This document shows positions 46,680-57,908 of a DNA stretch of 64,000 nt, piece by piece. The notes below the pieces were generated by a model, which saw nothing but the letters and a program-made list of their open reading frames with translations, was not told the origin of the DNA and ran no database searches. Every line of letters starts with the position of its first letter. Position 1 is the first letter of the stretch. The translations under genes were made by a program, and so were the position numbers. The stretch is from Rosellinia necatrix (lineage: Eukaryota; Ascomycota; Sordariomycetes; Xylariales; Xylariaceae): the NCBI GenBank assembly GCA_021209875.1, contig JAGYVD010000006.1, forward strand, positions 2,914,001 to 2,978,000, written 5' to 3'.

Positions 46680-48937
46680 TTATAATTTAGCTTGTCCTGC
46701 TTGGAGACTATTGAATTCCGCTGTCGTGAAGGGCACGTACCCATCGCCCTTTCCAACGCCGGGAATCCAGAACAAGAGGTCTCCATTCATCTGTTCTGGA
46801 TCGATTCCGGTTTTCTTTAGGGGTACTTTGTCTTGCTTGTTGTTGTGCGTCGCGGAACGCGCTACAAGTTGACGAAGGAATATAGGGACTGCATATTTAG
46901 GGAGATGAGCCTGGGCGTGTCTGGAGAAATGTTAATACGCGCATCGGATGTTTTTTTGGGGGGGTAAGAGGAAGGAAAGTAGAATGACGATCAAAATGGC
47001 GACAGGGGTTGGAGAGATAGCAAAACGAGGCGAAACGAGATAAATTAATACATACTTCAGTAGTCCGTTATAATCGAAATTAGAAGCCTCCGGGTTAATG
47101 TAAACGGCGGCCATGCCGGCCTTGCCGTCGTGTCCAGGCAGCGAGACGCCGTATACGGTCGCCTCACTCACGCCGGGGTACCGGCCCAGGACCTCGGAGA
47201 CCTCTGCGGTGCTCACGTTCTCGCCCTTCCAGCGAAAGGTGTCGCCCAGGCGGTCGAGGAAGAACCAGCGGCCGTCGTCGTCGCGCCGCAGCGCGTCGCC
47301 CGTGCGGTAGTAGCAGTCGCCCTTTCGGAAGACGTCGTACACGTACTTCTTGGCCGTGGCCTCCTCGTTCTTGTAGTAGCCGGGGAAGGCGGGGGTGATG
47401 GTCGGGGGCTGGCGGACGAGGATCTCGCCGCCGACGGCGTAGGGCAGGCGGGTGGCGAAGCCGGTCCGTGGGTCGCGCACGATGTCGCCGGTGTCGGGGT
47501 CGACGGCGACGGGGACGAGGGAGGCGTGGTGGCGCCAGCGGCTGATGAGGCCGTGGTGGCCGACGCTGTGGGCGCGGAAGTCGCCGCGGGCGGGATTGTC
47601 GAGGGGCAGGATGCCCTCGGTGGAGTTGAAGAACTCGTGGATGGTCTCGATGCCGAAGCGCTCGCGGAAGGGGACCCAGACGTCGGGGCGCAGGCCGTTG
47701 CCGTAGATGGCGCGGACGGCGTGCTGGCGGTCGAGCGGGGAGGGCGGCGCCGCGAGGAGGTAGCGCAGCGTCTCGCCGACGTAGACGAACCAGGTCGCGC
47801 GCGACGCGCGCACGTCGTCCCAGAACCGCGACGCGCTGAACTTGGGCGCCAGGCAGAGCGTCTGGCCCGTCACGAGCTGCGTCATGCCGCTGATGCCGCC
47901 GGTGCCGTGGTACAGTGGCATGCAGTCGTAGTAGCGCTCCGGCCGGCCCCGGCGCGCGTTGTCGCCCGTCGGGGTCACGTACGCGAACCCGCACTCGCGG
48001 CTCACGCCGTGCGAGAACCCCGCCGCCGCCGGCACCACGCACGCCTTGGGCAGACCCGTCGTGCCGCTCGTGTAGAAGAGGCCGAAGGCCGAGCCGGGCG
48101 TGACGCCGGCGCGCAGCTCGTCCGGGGGCCTCTCGGTAGACGCGGCGTCGACCTCGGCGCGCACGTCGGCCAGCTTGACGACGCGGACGCCGGCGCTGTC
48201 GAGGTCGGCCGCCACGGCGTCCAGGCGCTGCAGGAGCTCGTCGGGGCCGTCGGCGAGGACGAGCGCGGACCCCGCGATGCCGAGGCAGTGCAGCAGCGCC
48301 TGGCGGGTCAGGTTGTGGTTGATGAGGGCCGGGGCGGCGCCGATCGCCCAGAGGCCCATCCACGCCAGCGCGAAGTCCGGGCTGTTGCCCATGAAGAAGG
48401 CCACGAGGTCGCCCGGCCCGACGCCCCGCGCCTGGAAGAAGTGCGCGAACTGGTTCGCCCGCGCGTACGCGCCCGCCCACGTGCACGAGCCGCCGCGCCA
48501 CCAGATGCACTCCTCGCTCGGCTGCGCCTGCGCGTGCCGCTCGAAGAAGTAGTAGGGCGAGAGGCGCTGCTCCTTCACTGTCGTCCCCAAGGAGGTCAGG
48601 ATGGGTTTGCGCGCGGAAGAACACACACGCACACACACGCACACATGCGCGTGAGATGCGATTGCGAGGCTTTCGTTACGTACCGGCTTTCTGGAACAGT
48701 TTGGCCCCTTTGCGTTTGGCTCGGATCATCTTCAGGTCCTGGCTGATGTGATACCTGCCATCGAGGTATGTGAGACCGGCGGCCGTGGCCGCGATACCCG
48801 CCGCTGCTTGCCGCGATCGCACGAGTTAGCTTGGGTCATTGGGGTTTGTGGTCGGGATGAAGAGCGGCGTGGGATTAACCCCTTTTTCGGAAAACGCGTC
48901 GTGGAATACCGAAACATAACGTACCGATCGTCGCCAT
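46680..48937 (-). CDS. FAT1-type (very long-chain) acyl-CoA synthetase with peroxisomal signal
   Basis: Predicted 631-residue ANL-superfamily enzyme that activates long or very long fatty acids with ATP and CoA. Exons 48925-48937, 48684-48803, 47056-48577 and 46680-46920; introns of 121, 106 and 135 bp. The first exon codes four residues, and the start ATG at 48937 leads to a hydrophobic N-terminus (GIAATAAGLTYLDGRYHIS) like other FAT1 proteins. Core motifs are the AMP-binding loop FYTSGTTGLPKACVV, YGNGLRPDVW, EFFNSTEG and YRTGDALRRDDDGRWFFLDR followed by GDTFRWKGENVSTAEV, the FATP/VLACS signature. The last three residues are AKL, a peroxisomal PTS1-type signal visible only when the fourth exon is spliced in. 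Intron 2 contains an (AC)n microsatellite. It probably feeds peroxisomal beta-oxidation. The divergent-orientation thioesterase locus lies next upstream. Confidence 0.9.
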
Positions 48938-49862
48938 AGCTTATTTCTCTTCTTCTTGTTCTGCCTCTACTCGCGCCCAACCTTCGACTACAGCCCACGT
49001 CACCTTAGGACCCGTGGTGATTTAGCGACGTTTTTCTTGTCTAAGACGACTCTAGCTAGCTGGCAGACGATAAGAGACCCCGAAACCTAATCTTGAAAGA
49101 ACAACGATCAAAACAATGTACGGTGAGTTGGCTTTTGTGATGCTAGGTAGGTTGCCATAGCTCCCATCAAGGTCGTCTACTCTTGACGCTATAACCCGGG
49201 AGGATCCCTTGTCGCCAGATAAAAGGAGCAAAGCGTCTTTTTTAGAAAGGCTATTAAGGCTTGTTTCGGGATCGGGTATAGGTAATTATACAGTACGGGG
49301 ATGATATATAGCCGAGCTCTAACTTTCGGTTCATCTTCCTCATTGGCCCCTTGGCGGCTCGTTTCGCCGGGCCTAGGCATTGGAGCACGGCAGTTCTGGG
49401 GCGGAATGTTAGCAAGGACGAAGCCAAGCCGGGGAAAAACAGGCGGAGCGGAGGAAAATCGTGAACCCTCGTAGCTAACGAGGCCTTTGGATTCCCGAGG
49501 TATTGTTTTGTCGCCCGTGCTCTATAAACAAAAGATATTGATGTGTGGTTCATCAAACACACCAGGCAGAGTCGTTCCATTGTCGTCACTCCGAGTCACT
49601 ATGTTGAAAGGACCCAGCCACTGAGGTTAGCTTGGAGGTTTCATCTCGCTAACCATCACCGTTCAGAAACATCGGCTCAGTTGGATCTGGCGGAAAATTA
49701 GCTACCTACATAGCTATTCACTACTCCATGTGCTTCACAGATTGCATTATTTGAGTGTCATATAACTGCTGAAAGATGTATATAGTGGGTTGTCGCCAGG
49801 TATCTCGTCCTCTCGTCTTCTACCTATGCTACTTACCGAACCTTCTCTCTGGGGTGGCCGTT
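48938..49862. other. Intergenic between acyl-CoA synthetase and thioesterase
   Basis: No gene supported. It is the promoter side of the acyl-CoA synthetase and the 3' flank of the thioesterase. Confidence 0.5.
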
Positions 49863-50786
49863 CTATTTTTCGTCCGCAATTTCAGCACCATCAGGCGCGA
49901 CGAAAGGTGATTCTTGGGCGTTTATGGCTTGTGTTACGTATCTATCCAAGTTAGTGTCCCGGCGAAGGAATTGCTGCTCATGGAATGCATCCCATCAAAT
50001 AATGCGGCGGGGTGCCCTGGAACCCTGGTGGAGAAGAAGACGCCTACTTTGTATGGCTACCCCTTGCCGCCAGCTGGCCTTTGCTATTTCGAAAGGTCAC
50101 TGACGTATATGCCAGTGTCTTCCCGACTGGAGAAATGTTAGACCCTATCTCTTATGAATCCACGGCGGATGGGAATTTACTCTTATCACAGACAGCGGTG
50201 GCAGTGATCTTGTCGCCGACTTGGCCGCCGCCACTCAGGTATGTCACTACAAAATCATGTGAGCCCTAAATCATGTGTAAAGCGGAACAAGAGCGGCAAG
50301 TTCTCGTACAATACGGGTAACCGTAAGGCATTGTGGGATTGTGACTTACCGTTCAAATCAGTTGATACGCCCGTGGCGTAGAGTCCCGTCGATGCCACAG
50401 CAAGAGAGCCTCCTAAATCAACCATGCTTGCAATGGTGCCCCCATGCAGTATCCTGAGCCGGTTCTACGTTGTATCAATGGTCAAATACTTCTCACCTTT
50501 GTGCTAACGAGGGCTGGGCCATACCGTGTGATCTTTCGTAATATCCAGCTCGAAATCGACCCTGCCATAAACAGCGTTTGTGACCCGTATATGCTACAAT
50601 CCGTTCAATCGATGAAGGCTCATGGTATATTGTTTTTTAGGTAGTGGGATGCAAGCTCACGTTTTCCCCTAATAATCTGAATAGCGTCCGTAAGTGTGAG
50701 GATTGAGTTGCGCAACGACGTGTATGGCGAATCTGCCGGGGAAGTGTGCTGCTCGCTCACCTTGGTTCTAGCCCAGATTCCGCCAT
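49863..50786 (-). CDS. Hotdog-fold acyl-CoA thioesterase (THEM2/PaaI-like)
   Basis: Small acyl-CoA thioesterase-like protein, hidden because every exon is short. Firm exons: 50525-50593, 50350-50464, 50181-50246, 50048-50126 and 49863-49941 (135 residues), all in phase. They give YGRVDFELDITKDHTNRL, the catalytic hotdog motif HGGTIASMVDLGGSLAVAS, GVSTDLNVTYLSGGGQVGDK, GKTLAYTSVTF and AARGSHTKYV, then a short tail ending ADEK. The last intron (106 bp, CTAAC branch site) replaces an apparent stop after SHTK. The N-terminus is uncertain: an ATG at 50786 (exon 50761-50786) plus a 16-nt micro-exon (50661-50676) is in phase and would give 149 residues, but relatives have a longer helical N-terminus. 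Catalysis by the Asp in SMVDLGG is expected from the family. It hydrolyses acyl-CoA in cytosol or mitochondria; the substrate is unknown. Confidence 0.75.
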
Positions 50787-51611
50787 GAAAGATTTCAAGA
50801 CCTGTAATTTGTTAGGCCGGGAAACCTGCATAGGTAGGAATTAGGTGTAGACTAGGCAGGTAGGCATACAGATCGAACAAATCTTAGTGGAGGGAGTTTT
50901 GGAGCCATCGCGAGATTATAGATACTTGGGTATGTACTCGGCGGTTTTCCTGTCAACTGTTTCGGTATTTCAAGAGATAAATCTGATGAAAGCTTCCCGA
51001 GTGGATAGATAGCAATCGAAGCACCTACAAATTGCCTAGGCAGAGGCTAGTTACAGGGTCTGTTGTTGCCTGAGGATGACACCAGACTAGCGAAGGTACA
51101 GGCTGGGAGCTTAAGCGCTTGTACCACTCAATCTCTATTAAAGGTACCGTACACATAGACCACCTAATACAAAGCTACTGATACAAGTATATAGGTAGAT
51201 AACGCACATTTAAATATACTCCGAGGTCCTTCCAGATAACCTACCTATAAATGTATAGGTATAGATAAGGCATCTAGAGAGTAGGTAGGTAGATAGGTAG
51301 ATAGGTAGGTAGGTATGTACCCATAACTATACCTAGGTACTAAGTTAGTTTTAGATCAGGTTAAGATCGGTACAAGGGCCCGTGCTCTTGGGCTGGCTAG
51401 CTAAAGAAAAAAAAGCGGATCGACTAGGAATCTAACGCTTGCTTCCCTTTGACAAGCTTTCTCTTTTTTCTCATTCGCTATCCGGGGAAGGACTCAGACC
51501 TGTGCACCATCAAACCACAGGATCACACAACCCTTCTTTTAAAAGCCGTCCCGGCTTCATTTATGCACGCCCACGGTTGCATTGTTTAGGACATGCCACT
51601 GCTGTCCTGAG
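50787..51611. other. Divergent intergenic region with TAGG microsatellite
   Basis: Spacer between divergently oriented thioesterase and nucleolar-type genes. It holds a TAGG/TAGA microsatellite (51283-51318). No gene seen. Confidence 0.5.
51283..51318. repeat. (TAGG)n/(TAGA)n microsatellite
   Basis: Imperfect tetranucleotide array of the window-wide TAGGTA motif, upstream of the nucleolar-type gene. Confidence 0.85.
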
Positions 51612-53339
51612 ATGGCACCGGCGCCAATAAGTTCAGCTGAGGACCCGCCAAGAGCTGCTGCGACCGAATCCGCGGTACCGTATACTCGGCTACATATTAC
51701 GCCTTTCGACCCGTCCCTCCAGAGCGTGGTGATCCCCGCTTCTGTCCTCCCGCGCGCACGCAACATATCCTACCATACCATCGAGACTTTTCCCGAGAAG
51801 CGATTTGGATTCGTTGATCTGCCCACTATGGACGCCGACAAGCTCAAGAAGAAGCTCAATGGCGCTATTCTGAAGGGAACGAAAGTGCGGGTCGAAGCGG
51901 CACATCCCGAGCCGGAGCCGAAGCTGATGGATGACACCGACACGGCCGATGCGAAGAAGGAGAAAAAGAGGAAATCTAAGAAGCGCAAGCATGAGACCGA
52001 CGTAACAGAAGGCGTCCAGCTTGAAGGCCGGAAGGTCAAGCGAGGATGGACTACCACCGAGCAGGAGATGATTGAAGAAAAGCGCAAAAAGGCCAGGAAG
52101 GAGAAGAAGAGTGATAGGTCCTCCAAGGAAGATTGGAAGGAAGAGAAGAAAGAAAAGAGGAGCAGAGACAAGAATAAGAAGAGAACAACCGTCAAGTCCA
52201 AGTACACCGATGAACCCGAGTGCCTGTTTAAAACCAAACTCCCCGACACCGGCACGTCCGGAGAGATCAAGGAGACAGATGAGGAGGGCGCCTCCCTAAA
52301 CAAGAAGAAACGGAAGAGGAGAGGCGACCGCGAGGTTATAGTGCATGAGTTCGAAAAGACCACCAAATACCCTACATTTCTGAAGTCCACGCCAAGTGGA
52401 GCCAGTACCGAAGCGACGACCTTCGAGGATGGCGTCGGCTGGGTTGACAGCACAGGAAAAGTGGTTGAACCAGCGAAGTCGAAGAGACGTCCGGAGGGCA
52501 TACCAGCCCCAAAACCTTCCAAGCCTATGGCGATTATATCTGCACCCGCAGAGCAAGACGACGACGACACAAGTAGCAGCGGCTCATCATCGTCTAGTGA
52601 GGATGACGAGGCTTCCGGTTCGGATTCTAGCGTTTCGGACAAACAAACAGGAGCAGTCATCTCACCCGGGCAGCTCAGGATTCAGACGCCAACCCCAAGT
52701 AGTCCTCCCGTCGTTATGAGACCCGAGTCCGCGAGGCCCAAATCCTCCAGTTCCATCACCAGTCTCTCAATCAAGATACCACCCACCACGCCTGCCATTA
52801 AAAAGGTTCACCCCCTCGAGGCCTTGTACAAGCGGCCACAAGGAGAAGATCCTGTTGCGAATGGGGGTTTGGAGGTGGAGCCCTTCAGTTTCTTCGGCAA
52901 TGAGGACAATACCGACCAGCACGACGATTCGCTAGCCCCTACCAGCCAAGCCCCTATGACGCCATTCACCAAGCAGGAGTTCGAATTTAGGAATGTTCGA
53001 AGCGCTGCCCCGACACCTGACACGGCACATCCTACCCGATCATTCAACTTTTGGGCCTCGCAAGGCTCAGCGGACGACGATGGATCGAGTGAGGGGGGTG
53101 ATGTCGAAGGGCTAGAAAATGTCGAAGAAGAGCAGGAACCGGCGCAGGAGGACGAAGATGTAGACATGGAGGACGGGGCAGTTTGTGGACAGACAAGCCA
53201 GGCACCCGCCAGCGACTTTCAGAAGCAGTTCTGGGAGAGTAGGGGAGATCTGAATCGCGCCTGGAGAAAAAGGAGGAAGTCGGCAGCCAAGGAAAAACGG
53301 TATAGAGATAATCGGGCAAGGGCGGAACGTGCTATTTAA
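51612..53339 (+). CDS. Lysine-rich, Ser/acidic nucleolar-type protein with RRM-like N-terminus
   Basis: Intronless gene for a 575-residue protein resembling fungal proteins labelled SRP40-like or NOP-type ribosome-biogenesis factors. Start ATG at 51612 (MAPAPISSAEDPP); the same frame upstream has no ATG. An RRM-like fold occupies about residues 23-95 (TRLHITPFDPSLQSVVIPAS, KRFGFVDLPTMDADKLKKKL). Next are long Lys/Arg/Glu stretches (KKEKKRKSKKRK and ARKEKKSDRSSKEDWKEEKK) typical of nucleolar targeting, a basic patch KKKRKRRGDREVIVHEFEKT, a Ser/Asp run (DDDDTSSSGSSSSSEDDEAS), the motif PLEALYKRP, an FSFFG box, and a C-terminal FNFWASQG...FQKQFWESRGDLNRAWRKRR. The WESRGDLNRAWRKRRK tail is conserved among such proteins. 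Function in pre-rRNA processing is inferred, not shown. Confidence 0.75.
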   Translation: MAPAPISSAEDPPRAAATESAVPYTRLHITPFDPSLQSVVIPASVLPRARNISYHTIETFPEKRFGFVDLPTMDADKLKKKLNGAILKGTKVRVEAAHPEPEPKLMDDTDTADAKKEKKRKSKKRKHETDVTEGVQLEGRKVKRGWTTTEQEMIEEKRKKARKEKKSDRSSKEDWKEEKKEKRSRDKNKKRTTVKSKYTDEPECLFKTKLPDTGTSGEIKETDEEGASLNKKKRKRRGDREVIVHEFEKTTKYPTFLKSTPSGASTEATTFEDGVGWVDSTGKVVEPAKSKRRPEGIPAPKPSKPMAIISAPAEQDDDDTSSSGSSSSSEDDEASGSDSSVSDKQTGAVISPGQLRIQTPTPSSPPVVMRPESARPKSSSSITSLSIKIPPTTPAIKKVHPLEALYKRPQGEDPVANGGLEVEPFSFFGNEDNTDQHDDSLAPTSQAPMTPFTKQEFEFRNVRSAAPTPDTAHPTRSFNFWASQGSADDDGSSEGGDVEGLENVEEEQEPAQEDEDVDMEDGAVCGQTSQAPASDFQKQFWESRGDLNRAWRKRRKSAAKEKRYRDNRARAERAI

Positions 53340-54083
53340 TTCCCAGAGTGTGGAGAGGGTTTTGGTCATTTAAGAACCATATATAACGATAATGATATCC
53401 TTGCCAATTACTAAAGACTTGTTTTGAAATGTTTGTCGGGATACCTGATAGCTAAGTACTTAGTCATAGGGGAAGAGTTGCTTCCACATTACACTAGGTA
53501 TCAGCAGATATGCTACAACTACACCTATTCCAATAAATTCAGATCAAAATAAAAAGGAGTTGCAAGAATCTCTAGAAACGGCGATGAAGAATTAGCCAGA
53601 TGCGCTGCTGTCACCTCATACCCAAGTATATATGCCTAGGTAGGTACCTTAGGTACCGGACCCGATACCGATAACGGTCGCAGAATACCTACCTACTAAG
53701 GTTGTAGCATCGCTCGGAGGAGGTGGGGCACATCAATACTACGACCGAGAACTCAGGGAGACGAGGACCCGATATCACACACGGCAGGAAGACTATGCGG
53801 TTCTGTGTCACGTAAGAGTCTGCTTTGTATTTCTAAAGAGTGACTTGCAGAGAAGCTATGACGTGTAATCTCTCAATTCTTGAACCCGGACCGCTCTTAT
53901 ACCGTTTTTGTTCCCCACAAGCCCGGGACCCATGCTTGAAGATATGTAACCCCCTAACTGCCGGCGAGACAGCCGCTTCGAAGGAAAGAGATGCATTGGC
54001 GACGGTTGTTGTCGTAGTTGTGGAGGCGGACTGGAGGAAGAGAAGACAGTCAAAGCAGCGGATTACCCGCGGGTATCAGTCGC
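53340..54083. other. Convergent intergenic region
   Basis: No gene seen between the nucleolar-type gene and the metallothionein exon 2. It includes scattered TACCTA words near 53638-53696. Confidence 0.5.
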
Positions 54084-54425
54084 TTATTTGCCGCAAGAGC
54101 AGCCAGAGCCGCATTGGCCTGGAAGGGGACAGTCACGTTAGTCGTGGGTTCATGGTTCTGGTGCTATGAATTTTATAGATTGTATCGCTCTGGCTCCCAC
54201 TCCCACTCGCCGTTGCGCGTTCACGACGTGCCTGGTCAATGGTGATGTGATATGGCAAGGGCGGGGTAATTGGCAATGACAACGGCGATAGCGGGGTAGT
54301 GGGAGGAACCAGGTAGGCCCCAAGATATAGGCGGATTCTCAGGTGAGGGCAGGGGAGGGCAGGGGAGGAGATATGAGGAAAGACTTACATCCGTCGCCGC
54401 CAGAGCAAGTGCAGTCACCCTTCAT
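54084..54425 (-). CDS. Metallothionein (23 residues), one intron
   Basis: Very small Cys-rich metal-binding protein of the Neurospora copper-metallothionein type. Exon 1 (54389-54425) reads MKGDCTCSGGDG plus one base; exon 2 (54084-54118) completes CQCGSGCSCGK and the stop. The intron is 270 bp, with a perfect GTAAGT donor, a CTAAC branch site and a TTCCAG acceptor. Six Cys form three C-x-C pairs (5/7, 13/15, 19/21) spaced as in fungal metallothioneins; the Neurospora-type seventh Cys is absent. The protein chelates Cu(I) or similar ions in the cytosol. A TATAAAAG box lies at 54561-54568 on the same strand, about 135 bp upstream of the ATG, consistent with a strongly expressed, probably metal-induced gene. 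The intron is unusually long against a 72-nt coding sequence. Confidence 0.85.
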
Positions 54426-54560
54426 TTTGGCTGATTTGGGGATATCTGATCTTGAAGATAGTAGATGGAAGTAGTGTTGGCTGAGTTCGCTGTGTCTTGT
54501 CGTCTGTGTGCTTTGGGAGAGAAGGGGGAGAAAGTGAAAGACCCTGAAGTCTTTGGCACC

Positions 54561-54568
54561 CTTTTATA
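54561..54568 (-). promoter_or_regulatory. TATA box of the metallothionein gene
   Basis: TATAAAAG on the minus strand, about 135 bp upstream of the metallothionein ATG. It leaves room for a leader of about 100 nt. Confidence 0.6.
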
Positions 54569-55538
54569 GCCGATGAGGAGCGTGGGAATGTACAAGCCAT
54601 GTGCCACCCTCACGGATCAGGCAAGCCTCCAACCAGGGCCATCAGACCAATCAGGAGAACAAGCTAGCGTCATTGCGTCTCTGCGATTGACTCTGCGCCT
54701 TTTCTGCGTTCTTTCCGCGTTCTTTCAGCGTTCCTTTCCTTCTCTGCGTCCTTTTCGCGTAAAGGTCGATTCTTGGCGTTCCCATCCGATGTAATAGCGG
54801 CAGCGATAATCTACGTACCTAGATACGTACGTGCATGCCATTGTTTGCCGTCTGCCCTACCCTGTCTCCACTCTTGTGTCTATCCCTTTCCTCTCCTCTC
54901 CTCTCCCCGCCTGTTGTGGATTCTTTGGAGAGAGGAAAGAAGGGACTCGAAACAGAACCCTGTCTGTGCCTGTCTAGGTACCTTACCTACCTAACCGGTA
55001 GATAGAATCTGATGAGAGGTAGGCAAGCCGAAATAAACTGGCGATAGAGGAGGCAGGCACTACCTACTAGGTACCGTAGGTGCTATCTCTGCCTAGGTAC
55101 GCTCCTCTCCCCGACCTACAGTGCACCGAGGTAGGTAAGGTGGCAATGGTAAGTGCAGTCAGCGGTGGTAACAAGTGCTGCACGCATGTAAGACCTGCCT
55201 GCAGCAGGCACAAGTCACGCAAAGGGTGTGACATCAATGTCGCCCTAGCCGCGCACCGATTCGTCGCCCAACCCACCCCATGCATGGGAGTGGAGCGATC
55301 GTTTCCTTTTCTTTTTGCTTGTTGCCAAGTCGAGTCGCATGGGTCCCCAGCTTGCGATGTGGTGGCAATGGTGGTTAGTGGCCGCTCTGACTTCTACCAC
55401 TGCTCTGATCTCGGGTGTCTCTCGGATACCCACCGGTAGTGTGGCGTACAACAGGGCAGTTCCATGTGCTTTCCAGATGCCATCCTACCCAGCCTATCTA
55501 GTGTACCTGTTGGTTACCTGTCCAGAGCTTGCCCGTTC

Positions 55539-55570
55539 ATCCATCCATCCATCCATCCATCCACCCATCC
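55539..55570. repeat. (ATCC)n microsatellite
   Basis: About seven ATCC tetranucleotides with one substitution near the end. Confidence 0.85.
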
Positions 55571-55842
55571 ATTCCCCGGCCAGCATCCGGTCTCGTCCTT
55601 CTTGGTCATAGTTGTTGATAATCATGACCAACCGCGGCGGGCGCGTAGGCCAGAGAGTACCACATTCCTGTCCCCCCGCGTTGCAATCCCCAAGTCGTAA
55701 CCCAAGGCTTTTCGTTTTCGTCAGCGTCTCGCTTCGCCAATTTCACGATTCGTCGTTCTTCCGACTTTCATCGGAAGCAGCCATCATCCGGGACCTGTCT
55801 CTCTTAGTAACCACCCCACGTGGAAACTTGGCTGCTTCATTG

Positions 55843-55878
55843 GCTCGTTGGCTCGTCAGCTCGTCAGCTCGTCAGCTA
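55843..55878. repeat. gctcgtca octamer-type tandem repeat
   Basis: About four and a half units of ctcgtcag/gctcgttg in a row. Confidence 0.8.
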
Positions 55879-57908
55879 GTTGGTTCGTTGACTTGATGGC
55901 TCACACAAGCTCTAATACGTGAAACGCTGGATGACGGTGCCAAAGCGAATAGCGAAGCAGGCCTATGCTCCCTAGAGATCTCGTGCGTGCTGATCGAGAT
56001 GACAACTCAGAAGACATGCGTTCTCGCCCCTCCACCTCGCTCCCACACGCTCTCATACGTACTTTCCCCATCCTCAAATTGATGACGGCCGGAAACATAT
56101 GTGCTGTCTGTCTTAACGCTCTGGACGAGACCAGAAGAGGACAGGTTAATCTGTAGAGTAAGGCCCACGGGAGTTGTAATAGCCTTCCAGTAACCATCTG
56201 TCTTCATTGCCCAGCAACCACTCTGATTATACTGTTTAAGATATCCCTACGCTCGAGCAAGCCAATCCGCCCAAAGCACAGGATAGTGTCCTCGCCATTG
56301 TCGGGTGCATAACGCGGCTTTCGTTCCTCATGCACTGCGACAGCGTAGCATCGCAGTTGTTCGGACCTCCGCTATTGGTGTGCCAACTCAGGGTTGTTTG
56401 GGGCTGCACACCACGCAGGTATTGGGTCTTGGCATCCACGCTCAGACGGCTCCCATTCATTCGACTTGTTAGTGGCGATTCCGATCTACCACCCAGGTGG
56501 TTCTTGTTCAACCATGGTAAACCGAGCATCGACCGCCCAGGGCCCAGGATCCGATATGTGAGACCCTAGCAATCCTTAGAATAATGGAACATAGATGGGT
56601 AGGCCTCCCATGTCAGTGGTACACCAGTGGCTAGCAACGGGATCTTGTTGCCACCTTCGACACCCACCTGGGCACGTCTCATAGCCATGGCCATTATCGA
56701 TAGATGCAAATATACCCCACGGGTATTGTAGTATCCGCCGAGCGTAGGCTACGATACAAAACAGCGCTCAGACGAGAATCGGCAAGGAGCCTCAAATAAT
56801 ACTGTACTTATCGTCCATCAGTGTTGTTTCGTGTTTATCATATACTTTACCGTTATAAGCCGTTGGAGGACGAAGCTAGCGCTCATTGGCTGTATACCAG
56901 AAACGAGTATGGCAGATCAGAAAAACTTGATGAGTCTACCACTGTCAAGAGCCTCATTTTGAAGGTTGCGTTTGAAATGCGTTGGGTTTTTAGTTGTGAG
57001 CAGCTTAAATAAGTTGAGCCGGTCGTCACCCTACCTTAAGTATATATATTCTGCGACATTTTACCAAAAACCCTCAAGGTCGCCAGCAGGGTACTCACTC
57101 ATATAACCCGATTAAGCCTAAATGATAGGCATAGCCAATAGGTTCAAACCCACACACCCCCTTGGATTCTCCCGAATGGGTGTGTATTGACTGACATCTT
57201 GTGCGATGGCAACGCGAGCTCATAACCCATAGATGTCTTGACATTCCCCAGTACTATGGGTATGGCATTCTATATATAAGGTTTCATAGCAGAAGCAGAA
57301 TCTATGGCTTTCGGATCTTTATCTTTTTTTTTTCTTTTTGATATTATATGCCAATCTAACCCATCTTGCTTTTTATATCCTATCCCCCACTTCAACACAT
57401 GCGGCACGCACACACGCAAGCACGCACGCATGCATAAGTATTGACAACTGACATTACAAGCAGATGAAACGCACGAAATACAAGGCGGATTAAAAAAAAA
57501 AAAACGATTTCTAAGCTATCTTCGCAGTAGCACCAACCACCTCGGGGTCACTAACTATCTGTTCGGGATTTAGGGGAACGCAAAGGCTACCAGAGGCTGA
57601 TTCAAAATAAACAATATTGACGGTTAAAATCACTTTCATAGAAAGAGAGCCATCAGTTCATTAAAAAAAGCCCTTGGGGATTCGCCATCTGGGTGTATCT
57701 AACTGTGACAGCGACAAGGGGGTCGAGAAGTTTTATCCAAGTTGGCCTAAATCATGGTGTTGTGTGGCCGGTAATTCAACAGTTATCATGGTCATAGACC
57801 CTAGCTCCTAAATCTTCCTATTCGTAACTTATATACTACTGATAACACCTCACGTTGTGTCTACATACCGAAGCGCCAATTTCCTCTCGGCCTATTTAAT
57901 GTCACGGT

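Larger units (their letters stand above)
54426..57908. other. Intergenic, gene-free, with simple repeats
   Basis: No gene supported. It contains TAGGTA words (54975-55080), an (ATCC)n run (55539-55570), a gctcgtca repeat (55843-55878) and A/T runs near 57330 and 57492. The stretch 56,600-57,900 is AT-richer with only short frames. Confidence 0.5.

Noticed and set aside
47130..48746. 538-codon open frame on the plus strand
   Set aside because: Antisense shadow of the GC-rich acyl-CoA synthetase; Arg/Ala/Val-rich with no domain, while the minus strand carries every expected motif.
57140..57165. ggttcaaaccc resembling a tRNA B box
   Set aside because: No matching T stem, acceptor stem or A box at the right distance. 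No tRNA gene was found elsewhere by reading.
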